Assembly (NCBI GenBank): GCA_911728455.2
Contig: OU452230.1
Location: 5,495,512-5,559,511 of the forward strand
DNA length: 64,000 nucleotides
Direction: 5' to 3'
DNA from: Marthasterias glacialis
Lineage: Eukaryota; Echinodermata; Asteroidea; Forcipulatida; Asteriidae
Part shown: piece after piece, positions 35,279 through 48,100 of the stretch
Layout: every line of letters starts with the position of its first letter
How positions within the stretch are numbered: the stretch's first letter is position 1
Notes under the pieces: generated by a model
The model's database searches: none
Seen by the model: the letters and a program-made list of their open reading frames with translations, nothing else
Told to the model about the DNA's origin: nothing
Program-made: the position numbers and the translations under genes

Positions 35279-35514
35279 GGCCCCAGTTTAATAGAGCTGT
35301 GTCTGTACAAACACTGGAAGAAGAAAAAAAAACCAACAGAAACAAACAGTTACGCTTACCATCAGAAATGGGTTACCAGCCAAAATAACACAGAGTAAAT
35401 GAAAATACCAAGTTGTATGTACCATTTGTGACTGGTTTCCTTCTTAGTGTTTGCTCAGCAGAAATGTGTTCAAGCAATTATTGTCTGCTAAATCAGCTCT
35501 TTGAAATTGGGACC
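35279..35514. mobile_element. MITE-like element, family C
   Basis: The ends GGCCCCAGTTTAATAGAGCTG and CAGCTCTTTGAAATTGGGACC form an inverted repeat of about 21 bp with a few mismatches. The interior contains GGGTTACCAGCCAAAAT and GTGACTGGTTTCC. Same family as 39048-39282. Confidence 0.75.
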
Positions 35515-35644
35515 TAGTTCTTAATCACCAAAGCATTTGTAAAAATAAAAAAAAATACACCTAACGACGACACAGAAGGGTTTAAGCAAAGTGCAGTGCC
35601 AGGGTAGGTTATCCATACTCTATTATACACACAATTCAATTTGA

Positions 35645-35970
35645 ATCAGCTTGCAAGATTACTACAGCATGCATGAAGCCAGGAAAAGGATGTTTTGACA
35701 TCTGTCTGGTAATGAAACCAAGGGATCAAAAGTGACTTGCAATGTGACCCGTAGAGATCACAGATAAGACCTATGTAGAGAAGATGTTGAAGATGCCTCT
35801 GCTCTGAGGCCTCTTCCACAAATGTCAGTTTAAGATGTGGGAGGAAGGGCCACGCAATCAGGTAGGGACTGAAAACCCAATCCATATGCAAGGCTCCAGT
35901 CAGGGATTTGAACCGGGGTCCACAGAGGTGAAAGGCAGGGAAAGAAACCACTGAGCCAACCCGAATACTC
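35645..35970 (-). mobile_element. tRNA-derived SINE, minus orientation
   Basis: On the minus strand the head reads GGTTGGCTCAGTGGTTTC (A-box TGGCTCAGTGG) and, about 45 bases on, GGTTCAAATCC (B-box), followed by the body GGGTTTTCAGTCCCTACCTG and TTCCTCCCACATC. This is the layout of a tRNA-head SINE of a type widespread in marine deuterostomes. A 158-codon open reading across it is only the SINE read through. Confidence 0.8.
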
Positions 35971-38900
35971 AAAAATATACAAGCTTTTCTTAGCCTCTGT
36001 GGCTCATCTCCTGTTTTGGCTCCGCTTACCACACACTGTGGATAGTGAGGCTTCTGCAAGCGGCTTTTAAATGGACACTCAAGATTCAAGCTTCGACTTG
36101 CCTGACCTAACCTTACCAACAACTAAATACAACTTACAAGAACTTCCCACATATTACCGGTACAGTAACACAATTTCAACACAGAATGCTACCGCTATCT
36201 TTAAAAACAACACATTCATTATTGCTTCAAAATTCAAGCTCACAGCAAAATTCTTCATCAGGTCATGAAGGGTGACCCAGTCTATCTTTACACCAAACCA
36301 CCTCCTAATAATGCATTTATATCACGAATCACATGAGTTCAAGGGTAGCTAGAATCACAATTCAATCGAGTTTGACTATGAGATGAGATGTACAGCATTT
36401 AACAAGGGAAACCAAACTACTGGAATGCTCCTTTAAATAAAGATAGTCTAGTACAGTAATGTTTCTGTATGTCACCCATCTGTAGAAAACATCTTTGTCT
36501 GGTTGTTCTTTTCCACGTGAATTTTGTTTTTTAATTATTTTCCAGGGAAACTGATGGTTTTTATGAAGAGTTTCTCCCTTACATCCACACTGTTTAACAT
36601 CTCTACGAATCAACAGATGTAACAAATTGATATCAGCATGTAAGGTCTCTAGATGGACACTAGCTAGTGGGGTGAGTAAACTTAAGCATTTAATGAAGAT
36701 TGCATTTGCTTGAAATAAATTTACTGTCATTGAGAAGAAATAACCGCTCAAAAATCATACTTGGAATGTTTACAAATTTCATTGGTTATAATTTGGGGGA
36801 AAAAAATGAACAGCGGACTATGTACATTATCATGATGTGCCCGGAAGACGGTCGTAAGGCTGTACGACCTTCTTTCCGGGCACTCAAATTACAACTTTTT
36901 GCCCCAGCAGAAGGTCACAAGCAATAACACGGCTCTTTTGAAAAAAACAGTAGGGCATAACTGTTGTAGTAGTTGTTGCTGGAATTACACCCAAGACATA
37001 TTTGTTCAAATCCTACGTGGAATTTGACTTTCCTGAATGACTTACAAATAGCAGAAAAAACGACCAAACTTTCGGACTCACTTTTCTTGAAACACAATTT
37101 TAGACAGTAATTGCTTATGACCTTTTGCCGGTCACACTTTCATCACGCCCTTCCTTTCGGGCACCCAACGATATGTGAATAATCGGCAAATTGGTTATTT
37201 CACCATTTTTACAAAAGCTAATTTATGCGAGCACTTCTAATTTTATTATTTCTTTACTTTTTTTTTTTATTTTATATATTTAGCATTCTACACCACTAAA
37301 GAGAGTTTGGAGTGCTTTATAGCAAGAGCTGAAAGCATGCTGGTCACACTTAACGATTGTAAACTTAAGACTCAAAAGAGTCACAGGTCCACTTTGGGGT
37401 TATACAACGGTGCCATTAATTTTTTACACTGATCAACAGGCAAACACTAACAAATAATGCCTCAACGGGGCAGTTGGAACTAACATATTAAGCGTCTTTA
37501 AGTTCCATGCTAGCCCAAGTTGTAAAATGTTACTTGATTTCTTATCGAAGAATCATAATGTTATACAGGTCCATCATGCTGAAGTCGGTTGCTAAAACCA
37601 CTTATTTTAAACCACTGTTTTAAACATGTACAAACATCTAACGGTCAGGGAAAATGGTATGTAGTTAGTTATCCCAAACGATCTGGGAGTGGGGGTGAAG
37701 TTTATGGAACATGGTAGTGGAGGGGGGTGGGGAGTCTGCTCTTACATACCTCTTACAAGTACAACAGAGACAATACATCATCATAAACTGACAGCAATAC
37801 ATGGTATAAAAAGGGAGGCGTAATTCCCACGTCGTCATATTAAAACATGAGTCCTATCTACATATCACTGGTACAAGCATACAATGTTCGTTTGTACATG
37901 TAGCACAATTATTTATCTTCTTTTTGCTGTTTTAAACTGGTGACCGAATGGATTCATGAAGCACCTTACATTTGCCATGCTTAAACAATCAGTCGCTGTA
38001 GCATTTACTAAGAAGTGGTTCAACACTGTCAACAAGTTCACAAGCATACTAAATGTACGCTAGAGAGAAGGGGGGGGGGGGGTAATATCCAATGGGGGAG
38101 GGGCTTGTGAAATCTCTGTTCAACAAAGGCCGAGTCCTAACTGAAGACTTTGGCTTCGGAAGTGGCTACGTCCGGATTGTTCAAAATGGCCAAAGCCATA
38201 GTCAAAGTTGCTTTACAAGGCCTAGGGATATCATATTGTATCAACCAGCATGTGATATGGTCAAGTATCTTGAACCATGCACACAGGGGGTGCCTTTGCC
38301 TACCTGGATGCCCTTGCCCACACGGTACCGACTGAGCTTAGAGACTAATATGGCCATGTCACACGAGGCAATTTACAGGCAACCAGTTCTAGGCAAGAAG
38401 AAAAGGCATTCACATTTGAATGTTCACCTAATTTTCTTGAGGACAGTAAGACATTGTTAGGAAAAACCCTCCTGCGCTCACAAAGTGCTCCTTTTGCATG
38501 CGCAGCAGTTGGTTGCCTCCAAGTTGCCAGTAAAAATGGCCCCGTGTGACATGGCCCTTCAACCTCCAACTACAGCTAGGGCTGTCGCTATGGACATCCT
38601 ATACTTCAACGCGTGATGACGGCCATCCGGCCGTAGCCGCCAATTCTGACACCGTCTAAGACCCAATAATATGGTGCTGCTTGCCTTCTTCTTAACGTTA
38701 GTGATAATAAATATTTAGGGTAGCAAAGAATTTGCGCGTATGTATCACATTTCTTGTATTAGCGAACATGTTCTGCTGATGTGTGCGTAGGAACAGTTCA
38801 TCTACAGAGACAGAACAGTTAAGAAATACAACAGTAACTTTCAGAAGCAGCAGTCTGAACTGCAAGTCCTACAGACCAGACTTCCAAGGCTCCCCCAGAT

Positions 38901-39047
38901 GTTTCCCAAGCATCCCGAACCAAGTGAAATGGACAGCAGTCTACCATAATTGAGTCTATTCAAAGATATCATTGCAAATACTAAACAAAAAAGAATAAAA
39001 TAATAAAGAAATTAATAAAATCATCATGTAGAAAATGGTGCAATCTT

Positions 39048-39282
39048 GGCCCAATTTCATAGAGCTGCCGAAGCACAAAAAAGTAGCTGAGCCGTGACAA
39101 CAAAATGTTGCTCACCAGTATCAGGTTGCCGGCCAAAATACCATGTTTGCGTAGTTCTGAGCATGTGCACATTTCTTCGAACAATGGATTTACCAGGTAA
39201 GTCTGCTGCCACCTAGTGTCCTCAAAAGTCTCAAATTGTAAGCACTTTTGTCTACTTCAACTAGCTCTATGAAATTTGGCCC
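39048..39282. mobile_element. 235-bp MITE, family C
   Basis: The left end GGCCCAATTTCATAGAGCTG is matched by CTAGCTCTATGAAATTTGGC at the right as an inverted repeat. The interior includes GCTCACCAGTATCAGG and GCCGGCCAAAATACCATG. There is no coding capacity. Confidence 0.82.
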
Positions 39283-40874
39283 TGGTGTTAAACCACTGCA
39301 TTCTGTGTGGAATATCCGAGCCATACTCTTTCTGTACACTAGTAGTACTGCATATCACGTTAACTATCTTACAACTTACATATCTTGCACAAAAATGTGT
39401 ATCTTTATTCTTGATTAGGCCTAAGTCTTGAATTTTCAGTGGCTTGAATTTTGCACTAGTCCTACACAATGTTTATGGTAGTTGGCCATCAACAGGGAAG
39501 CATGATACAAGCTGACATCAATGGGAGACTGCGAGAGCCTAGGTGGTGGCAGCCATACTGGGAACAATTTGTACAGTTCAACCCTTTGTTGACCATTCAC
39601 TTCTGTATAGCTATCACCATGCAACCAAAACATAATGGCTAACAATTGTTAAGATTTTTTTAAATTTCACTAAAAATGTTTCAGTAAAGATGTCTGGAAA
39701 AACAACAAAATGTAGTATGCACACATGAGAAACATTGGAAATGTCCAATCAGGACATGACCTTTTAATACTATGACCTTTGTGTTGACTGAAAGTACACG
39801 AGATAACACCATGCAGCCGTTTGCTGCTGCTGTGTTCTCTGAAGGGCATTAAGCAAGTCTGGGCAGGCACACAATGTCGAAGAAACAGATTTTATGGCAA
39901 AGGCCTTCAATTCAATGCACTGCGCGCATGTGTGTGTGGGCATGTGTGACCATATGCTCCGAGGAAATTTTATAATAGGGACAATAGGTCCTCACTAGTC
40001 AGTTCTTTGTTTTCATGGGTCCTCGGACGCCATTTGTGTACAAAACCAATGGAGATTGCTTCAGTACAGGAACAATAGAATTAACAATAGAAGTCCTCAG
40101 ATATAATGGTGATTCAGGACTGTGTGTACAAAGGAAATTGCCTTGACCACACTAGTGAAACGTTTTCTGTATTCTTTTACTCTTTAGCCGTGTATTGGGC
40201 CTGAACCCAATGTGTGGCCAGCTCACACTGGACGTTGCACAGGGAACTTCGTGACCGTTTTTTTTCCACTTCTTTTATAAATGTAGATTAATCGGTTGGA
40301 GTTAGACAAATTTTCCAGTTTTTATTTTCCAGTCAATTTTGCCAAACTTACTTTACATGTCGCTGTATAAAAGCTGCCCAAAACACAAGCCAAGGAGCAC
40401 GTTCAGGGCCTGAAAATCAATTCATAACCGGCGGCTTATACTCCGGAAATTACGGTACCCAGTAAGCATACCACAACCTTGCATCTCCCAGAAGTCTCCA
40501 TTCATTCCATGCACAAAGAAAGCCGGGCCTAATTTTATGGTACTGCTAAAACCACGTAAGCAGTGCCGTGCAGGCAGTGCCTTGACATTAAGGCCCTGCC
40601 ATTTCTTTAGTTGATTGAGGTAACTACTCAATTTGTTCCCAATGGGAAGCAAAGGCTCCCTCACAAATTCTTCTCAACACTAGAGGGCTAAAATGGCCAT
40701 TTCCGAAAACATTCACATGAAACAAAATCCGTGGTGGTACGTGTAAACAATGAGCACACGAGTGAAGTATTTTTGTCGTACAGCTAAGTTGATCTTTGTC
40801 GTGCTACCACAATCTGTGTCTGGTTCCTCGTGTGCACGAGCAAGGATGAATACTGATTCTAATCAGATATAAAA

Positions 40875-40973
40875 CAGGACCAGACTATTATACCGCTCCA
40901 GCCTCGATACGGTTACATTGCTTTGAATGGGAGAAAAATAACATGGCTGCACTGTGATCAAACTCTACAGAAT
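40875..40973. mobile_element. Right-half fragment of MITE family A
   Basis: Contains CAGGACCAGACTATTATACC, GGTTACATTGCTTTGAATGG and ACATGGCTGCACTGTGATCA, matching the right part of 6180-6359 with about 15 percent differences. The left end is missing. Confidence 0.65.
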
Positions 40974-41190
40974 GAGCAACTACTGAAAAAGTTTATATGG
41001 TAGTGACAAGAACATGACCCCTTGCCACAGCAAGTTTAAACCTTTTAAAAATGCAGTGTACATTCCAAGCGTAAAACAGTTTGAATTTTAAATAGATATT
41101 AGGCCATCACAAAGCTATATTAAATTATCTGTACACAGAAATCTAGTAACCCAATGCTTCACTTGCAGGTGTCACATGCAAGTGCAACAC

Positions 41191-41430
41191 TAGGTGCCAC
41201 ACCAGTAGGTGCCACACCAGTAGGTGCCACACCAGTAGGTGCCACACCAGTAGGTGCCACACCAGTAGGTGCCACACCAGTAGGTGCCACACCAGTAGGT
41301 GCCACACCAGTAGGTGCCACACCAGTAGGTGCCACACCAGTAGGTGCCACACCAGTAGGTGCCACACCAGTAGGTGCCACACCAGTAGATGCCACACCTG
41401 TAGGTGCCACACCAGTAGGTGCCACACCAG
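41191..41430. repeat. 15-bp minisatellite, 16 units
   Basis: TAGGTGCCACACCAG is repeated exactly 16 times, with the only clear variants at 41386-41400 (TAGATGCCACACCTG). Degenerate relatives of the unit (GTAGGTGCTAC, CAACACCAG, TAGGTACCAC) continue to about 41790, next to the SCAMP stop codon, so the array has expanded from an older, longer field. Because the unit is a multiple of three, every frame reads as a repeat peptide such as (VGATP)n, which is not evidence of coding. Confidence 0.95.
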
Positions 41431-41800
41431 TATAGAGGCGCTACACCAGCACATGTTGGTGCAACACCAGTAAATGTACATTAGTGTATGTGCAACACCA
41501 GTAGGTGCTTCACATCATGTAGGTTGTATACCAATAGTTTCTACACCTCATGCAACATCTGTGCCACCTGCCCGAAGGTGTCATACCTACAGGTTCTACA
41601 CCTGTAGGTATGACACCTATAGGTGCTACACTTTTAGTTGCCACCCATTTGTAGGTACCACTCATCTGTATGCACCCACCTGTACATGAAGGTGCCATAC
41701 CTGTGAGGGCTAGACTCGTCTCACGCCTTTTGGTGTCGCTGACCTGTGTGTGACATGGAACTATGGGGGCTAAAGCTGCAGGTGCTACGTTGGTGATAAT

Positions 41801-44800
41801 TTACATTTTATTCATGCTCTGTGGACTCAAGGATGCACTAACACCACCGACAGCGGCATCAGCAGCACCGGTTGCCGCTGCCCTGCCAGCATCCTTAGCT
41901 GCTGACTGAACACCAGGATTGGTCACTACTCCTCGCGCAAACTCCTCCTGGGCTTTCTGGAAACTGGCGCCCGTGCTCCGGTACAAACCATGTACCTGTG
42001 GGGGGATGGAAAGAAACCATATCAAACACACATTAATTTTGGGGAGAAATCACTAGCTTGCTATCCTCTTTCCCTTATCTTAAAACCTGTCTTAAAATAT
42101 GTACTAACAGCATCGTGGATGAAGCATACGATTTGGTGTTTGTCATATTTGATAGTTTGTTGTATATTAAACCACTGACAACAAATGTTGCAGTGACAAG
42201 ACTAGCTTGCTATCCTCTTTCCCTTATTTTAAAACCTGTCTTAAATAATGTACTAACAGCATCGTGGATGAAGCATACGATTTGGTGTTTGTCATATTTG
42301 ATAGTTTGTTGCTTATTAAACCACTGACAACAAATGTTGCAGTGACACGACGAAACAGTAAGATTGTTTTTACCTTTGTGAGATAAACGGCCATGCCTAT
42401 GGCAAGTAGTGTGAATAGCAAGCCCATCATGAGCATCATGACGCCAACTGCGGTATGAAACCCTGTCTTAGCGGCGCCAATAATGGTGAAACCATTAATC
42501 CAACCACTGTAAAAATCAACATAGAATCACATAACTATGAATCAATTTTGTTGGAGGGGAAGGGGGGGAGGTGGAGGAAGAGGTGTTAATTTTTTACGAG
42601 TTTAAACTGTAGCTCAGGAGCATGGAAATACTTTTATGCGATGGTCAGCGATGTGAACAGGAAACATCAGGGTGGTGTTCCAATCTGGCAAACAATACCA
42701 ACGTTGGCCAGCTTACATTTCACGCTCATTTTTCAAATCAGAACAAGTTGTACACGAAAAAGCGTTAGTAACATTTGCGAAATTGGGCCATAAGTTTTGA
42801 TCAGGTGCTAGTGTAGGTTAGCCAACTTAATAAGATCAGCAGCAGTGAAAATTACACTAAAATCTACCTACACATCATTAAAAATCTGGTCGATACCACT
42901 GCATCACTAATGACAAATCTGCTATTTCCTTTTCCTCAGAATGATCAATATTCTTGAAGCATGAAAGAATTGCAAGGGTGTGTGTGTGGGGGGGGGGGGA
43001 GGGGGTTGGGGTGGGTGTCAAAACTTACCATGATCCCCATTGGTCGATTCCTATCGCTTGCACAACTGTACACAGGAATTGTACGGCAAAGATGAAGAAG
43101 AACATAAAGAAATTGAAGGAACTGTCACTCCTGTCAAAACAGAAAAACCAACATAGGCAAGTATGAAATGTGAATTGTCATTTTAATGCCATTTCATTAT
43201 GAACAGCTCCACTGTAAGTTTTTTTTTTATCTATTTCCATTACTGCTGGAAAAACTAAAACTTATTTAACCAGTTAATGCCGACGTGTATACACGCACAA
43301 ATTTTCCCTGCCAGATATTGGGTGACATGTATTTTTGTGTGAAATTGAAAGCCCGGAACGAAAGCTGCCGAGACATTCCATTATGGAACGTGCACATTGT
43401 ATGCACTCACTGCTTCGTTTCACCCACAAAAAGAAAACAGGAGGTGCTGGAATTAATGCTAAATTTCTCCCTTTATGTGGGGTTTATTTTGTAAACCCCA
43501 ATTCCAGACCTCACAGCCAATGGTTTGCTCTTCAAGGTGAATGAATCTGATATTTTCTCAAAAGAGAAGCACCAAATCCCGGTGCTTCAATGAGAATCTT
43601 TGTTCCCTTGGTTTTACTTATTCGAGGTCTCTTTGTGCCAGCGAGTTCTAAAAGAAAAATTACTCTGGCAATTCCGAGAGAATAATCCCGTGGGGATGGC
43701 ATGGAAGTTTCTTTTTAAGATTCCCGGCAGTGAGTGGTTAAGTGAAAAAAGTAGTATTAATAATCTGTCAAAAATGTCAACTCTGCCTGTAACTATATGC
43801 AAGCTCGTCAGACACACACACACACACGTATACACACACACTTTGGTCGACCCGGTAAACCGATGACTTCACTTTGTTCTGCCATTGTTTGGACTTGTCC
43901 CATTAGTTTTGTACACAAATCGAACTAAGGAAGACCTCGGTCTGTTAGTTCAGCCGGATCCCTTTTGTTAAAGTCCTCGGTATCAACGGGTAGACGTGCT
44001 TCGCTTACAAAAACACACTCGATGGTCTTTCATGAAGCCTCTCGGCCGTTCAATCATGGGGCGGTGGGTCCTGATGGATTAGTTTATGATAAATGACATC
44101 TCATCATTATGACTTATGTATGATTGGCGAGTTTAATGATGTATGCATCTAGCTATCTGGAACCAGTTGATGACTAAATTTGCCAGGAAACCAAGCAATT
44201 CAAATTATGACAGATCGACTGGTTTCCTGCTAAAGGGCAAATTTTGGGTTAAATTGTGTGCTTACAAAACTATACCTAAATTTCATTTTCTGGACACACA
44301 AGACTTAGAACATATCAGACAACAAGTGCTGTTGATAAAATCAATAACGGGTTGAAACCTGTCCATTGTGTAGTAGGCTGATAGGGGGTGACATATCGTC
44401 CATCTGTTGTAGTACCTGACTTTTCCGTGAAGACCAATCATTTCCTAATTTACTTTCTTATTACTATCTGTGCCCTTTCCGCCAAAGTCTTTGTTTTATC
44501 TTTGATGCATTTCGATATTGGAGTGAGAACCTCAAATGGTCATCTGTACTGGATCGCTCACCCTAGTTAAATAAGGTTTAAATAAGTACAATCAAATTAT
44601 TTGTAAGGCCCTCCCCCCCCCTGCAGAACTGTTTTTAGATATTAACTTTTTAAAGCTTTCTGTTGTGGTTACTGAAGTACACTGAATGTGGAACAGAGAT
44701 GTGAATTCTTAAGTTCACTGTGTTTATGTGTTTATACTGTATTAGTGGAAATAAATTATAACCCTCAAGTTCTTGCGGTTAAGTCATCAGGATAAGAGTT

Positions 44801-45062
44801 CGGATCCTGGTCACAACACTTGTGTCCTTGAGCAAGACACGTTAACTATACATTTGTAATTGCTTCAAATAGAGGAAGAGCCAGTTATATTTGTCCCGCA
44901 ACGGATTCATTTACCCCTCCCTGTTCTTAGCTGTGCTGTGAATAGATTTGCGTTTATATCTTGCCATGTCTTGTTTCTGCGCATTGGAGCAGGTTTCTAT
45001 CCCTTCAAAAAGTAGCCAACACCTTGAGTGGCCTTCGGGCCTTGTGATGGGCAAATTGCATA

Positions 45063-45101
<39 letters not shown>

Positions 45102-48100
45102 TGATGTGGAACTTGTTACCTGAATGCCTTGTAAACAGGCCGATACCAGCATACAAACGAGCACGGTGTCCAAATGATTACAAAAAGAATAGCTAAGCCG
45201 AAAGTAACCCCTCCGTTGGCGTCAAGGCCAGTAGTCATGAACAAAAGTGATATTATGACATTGGAGACCAGCATTGTGACATACACTGAAGTTCCCAGAT
45301 GGCATGGAAAAAAGGGAACAAAACAAGAAGGAGGCAAATGAGGTTAATGAATATTATGAGATGCGGTTTGAGTTTTGTTTTTTTGCTTTGAAGAAATGCC
45401 GAGACGTGATCCTGTGGTGGAGCTGAAAAGTGAACATAATGTGGATGTTTGGCGTATTTGCGGATGGTTTCCTCTTTTGGTAAAACACACAATGATCATG
45501 GAGGTAAGCCTTAATATTCAAATAAACATCTGTGATTATTTCAAAGTTAAAAACTTAAAAAATAATAATAATAAATTGTGAGATTGCATTTGAACTTCGG
45601 GTTTGCCTAATTCTCTTTTGGAAAATTCATTTTTAAAAATACCATAACAGCAGTTGTTCACGAGCTCTCCGGGGGGCCCAATTTGTTGGTGATGATTCTT
45701 ACCGGATACTGTGCTACATGTTAACTAAAAAACCACAGAGTGATGCACTTGGTAAGTGGCATTTTCCAGCAGATACAGACAACCTGTATTTCAAAAACTC
45801 TTGTTAACATCCTGCACTTCATTATTTTGATAAGAAACCCATTATAAGGTGAAATGAGTCAATAGACCTTTATCATGCTGCAACCATCTTGGTCATGTTC
45901 CCTGTATCCAATTACAGTAATAGCCTATATGCTAATATTCATTGTACAAAAAGGAACCAGACTATTTGCCCTTCCAGCCTTCGGTTTGGTTACATTGGTT
46001 TGAATGGGAGAAAATCAAGAAGGCTGCACCATGACAATGGTCTATAGAGCCTTCTCGCTGATGTCACTTTCTATAGCACCACGGGAGGTCTACCATGCTG
46101 GAGTACTATGCACATGAGTAGTGCCATCCAGCGTTGCGTTTCCCAGCCAGGGATGAGATTTGCAAATTGTGAAAATTTTTGAAAATGGCTTGCAGGCCTG
46201 GGTTCCCCCCTATTCCTGACCCAGAACCTCCCAGATGTTACAATTCAGGGGGCATAATACAGACTCAGCGCATCACCAGAAATACAAAACGTTGGTGATT
46301 GCTTCACTTTCTTCAAGAAAAAAATGAACTCAGGAAAAATCCTGAGAAATCTCATGCCTGGTAGCACATGTTTGTGCAGTTCTCTGGTAACGTGCGTGCC
46401 TGACACGCGCTTGTATGCACTCCAGCATGGTGAGCGATAAAAATAGCGACATCATCCGAGATAAAGGCTGAAAATGAAAATGAATGTCCGTGATTGGCCG
46501 CCTGATGAAATTGAACGTTCCACACGATGACATAAATGGATGAATGAGCTTTCTCTCTGTTAGCCATCGTCTCCAGCCTCACCTGAAGGATTTATACACT
46601 GGTCGGTACCAGCATACGAACGAACAGGGCGTCAGGATGGCTAGGAAGAGTAAGGAGAAGCCAAAGCAAAGACCTGCTGAAGAGCTGATGCCAACCGTCA
46701 AGTAGATCAGACAGAGAACAACGTTCAGCAGGAGCAAAACTATGTAGGCTGAATGTCAGGAAAACAATCATTATAACAGAAAGTCGAGAGGTAAGCCGTG
46801 TCTGAACTAGTGGCTGTGGCTTGACAACACCCTTGGTAACAGCTGCAGCCGCAAGTTTGGACAAAGTTGTATTATCAGAGCTAAATAGACTTATCCATTA
46901 AAGACGCCCACTCGTCAATGTGCGACAAACAAATTTGTGCCACGAAAGATCACCTTTGGCCCTTGCACGTGCTGTACGAAACTATGTACGGGTACACGAT
47001 CGTTTTGTGCCTCAGAAATAGTCGTCTTTAAGTTCCACCCCTTAATGCATTGACCATTCATAACAACAAATTCACACACAAGTCTGACAAATGTACAAGT
47101 TCAAATCCCATTACAAATTTACATGTAGATGAAGCTGCAGCTAGAGTACATGTAATATATGCTTCGTCATGCCTTTTGTGTGTGGCACCGTGCAAAGCGA
47201 GCTGTATGCGCCAACCAATGGGAGACGTTGGTGGCAGCAGACACAACTGGCCTTTTTGACAGCTCTGAGTCTGCGCGCACATGCACAGTTTTGCACGCCT
47301 AGTTCTGAGCATGCGTACTACTGGTGAGGACTGTAAAAAAAAAAAAGGACCGTCCAAAAGTTTCCAATTAGTCCCATTGATAGATAGTAGCTATGGTGGG
47401 CGGGGCTTGATGGACTTTATCTATTGTCACCGAGTGAAACGGAGAGTTTGCTGCAAAGCTAGCAATGTCAATGGGGGCTGGGGGCAGGGGGTGGGGGGGG
47501 GGGGGGAGGTGGTTTAAAGACTCTGCTCAGTTCTCCAACTTCTGATTAACCCTGGAAACAAATGGCAATTGTCAATCAAGTGCGATCTGGAAGATTTACC
47601 AACTTCACATCAGACCCTGATGAGACGATCGCAAAACTGCAAATTGCTGCAAACTGTAAATGCTGGAGAAAGTAAAATACCAACATTTATAACATACAAC
47701 AAAATAAATTTCTTAAAGAAAAAAATACCCTATTTCAGTAACACAGTACACAGATAATATAGTTCTGTGCACAATCATGACAGTTGTTTCATCACCCAAA
47801 ATCCATGCAGTTGAATGGTTTCGAGTGGATGATTATTTGGTCAGGAAATTGTTCCAGAAAGCAGGAGGGTTAAAATCATTAATTTTATCATTTAAACTCT
47901 GGCAAAAAAAACCCCAGGATTTTGGGTCATTGGGATGAGTCAGAAATATGTTAAACTTACAAATCCAAATGTAGTAGCCAATTTTGACTATGCGCTGGAA
48001 CTCCAGGGGAATGTCAACTGCAAAATCCTGATAGAAACATGACTGGACAGGGCAGAAGGTTGGTAAGGGTGGCCAGTTGTTAACACGAGCTGGGAACAAA

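Larger units (their letters stand above)
34561..41190. other. Region between the transporter cluster and SCAMP; no gene recognised
   Basis: No conserved protein was found on either strand. It holds MITEs at 35279-35514 and 39048-39282, a SINE at about 35645-35970, a MITE fragment at 40875-40973, a G-run at 38072-38082, and a GC-richer patch with GGCTTCGG/CCGTAGCC words at 38130-38640 that resembles the one near 12.6 kb. Part of the right side may be the SCAMP 3' UTR, since no clear AATAAA lies close downstream of the SCAMP stop. Confidence 0.5.

Noticed and set aside
35646..36122. A 158-codon minus-strand open frame
   Set aside because: It coincides with a tRNA-derived SINE; B-box and body motifs explain the sequence.
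41143..41481. (VGATP)n and (LLVWH)n repeat proteins
   Set aside because: The 15-bp minisatellite is stop-free in several frames; there is no conserved flank, start context or splice structure.
41806..41816. AATAAA at the end of the SCAMP coding region as the poly(A) signal
   Set aside because: It lies within the codons for Asn-Lys before the stop; cleavage downstream is possible but the motif is explained by coding.
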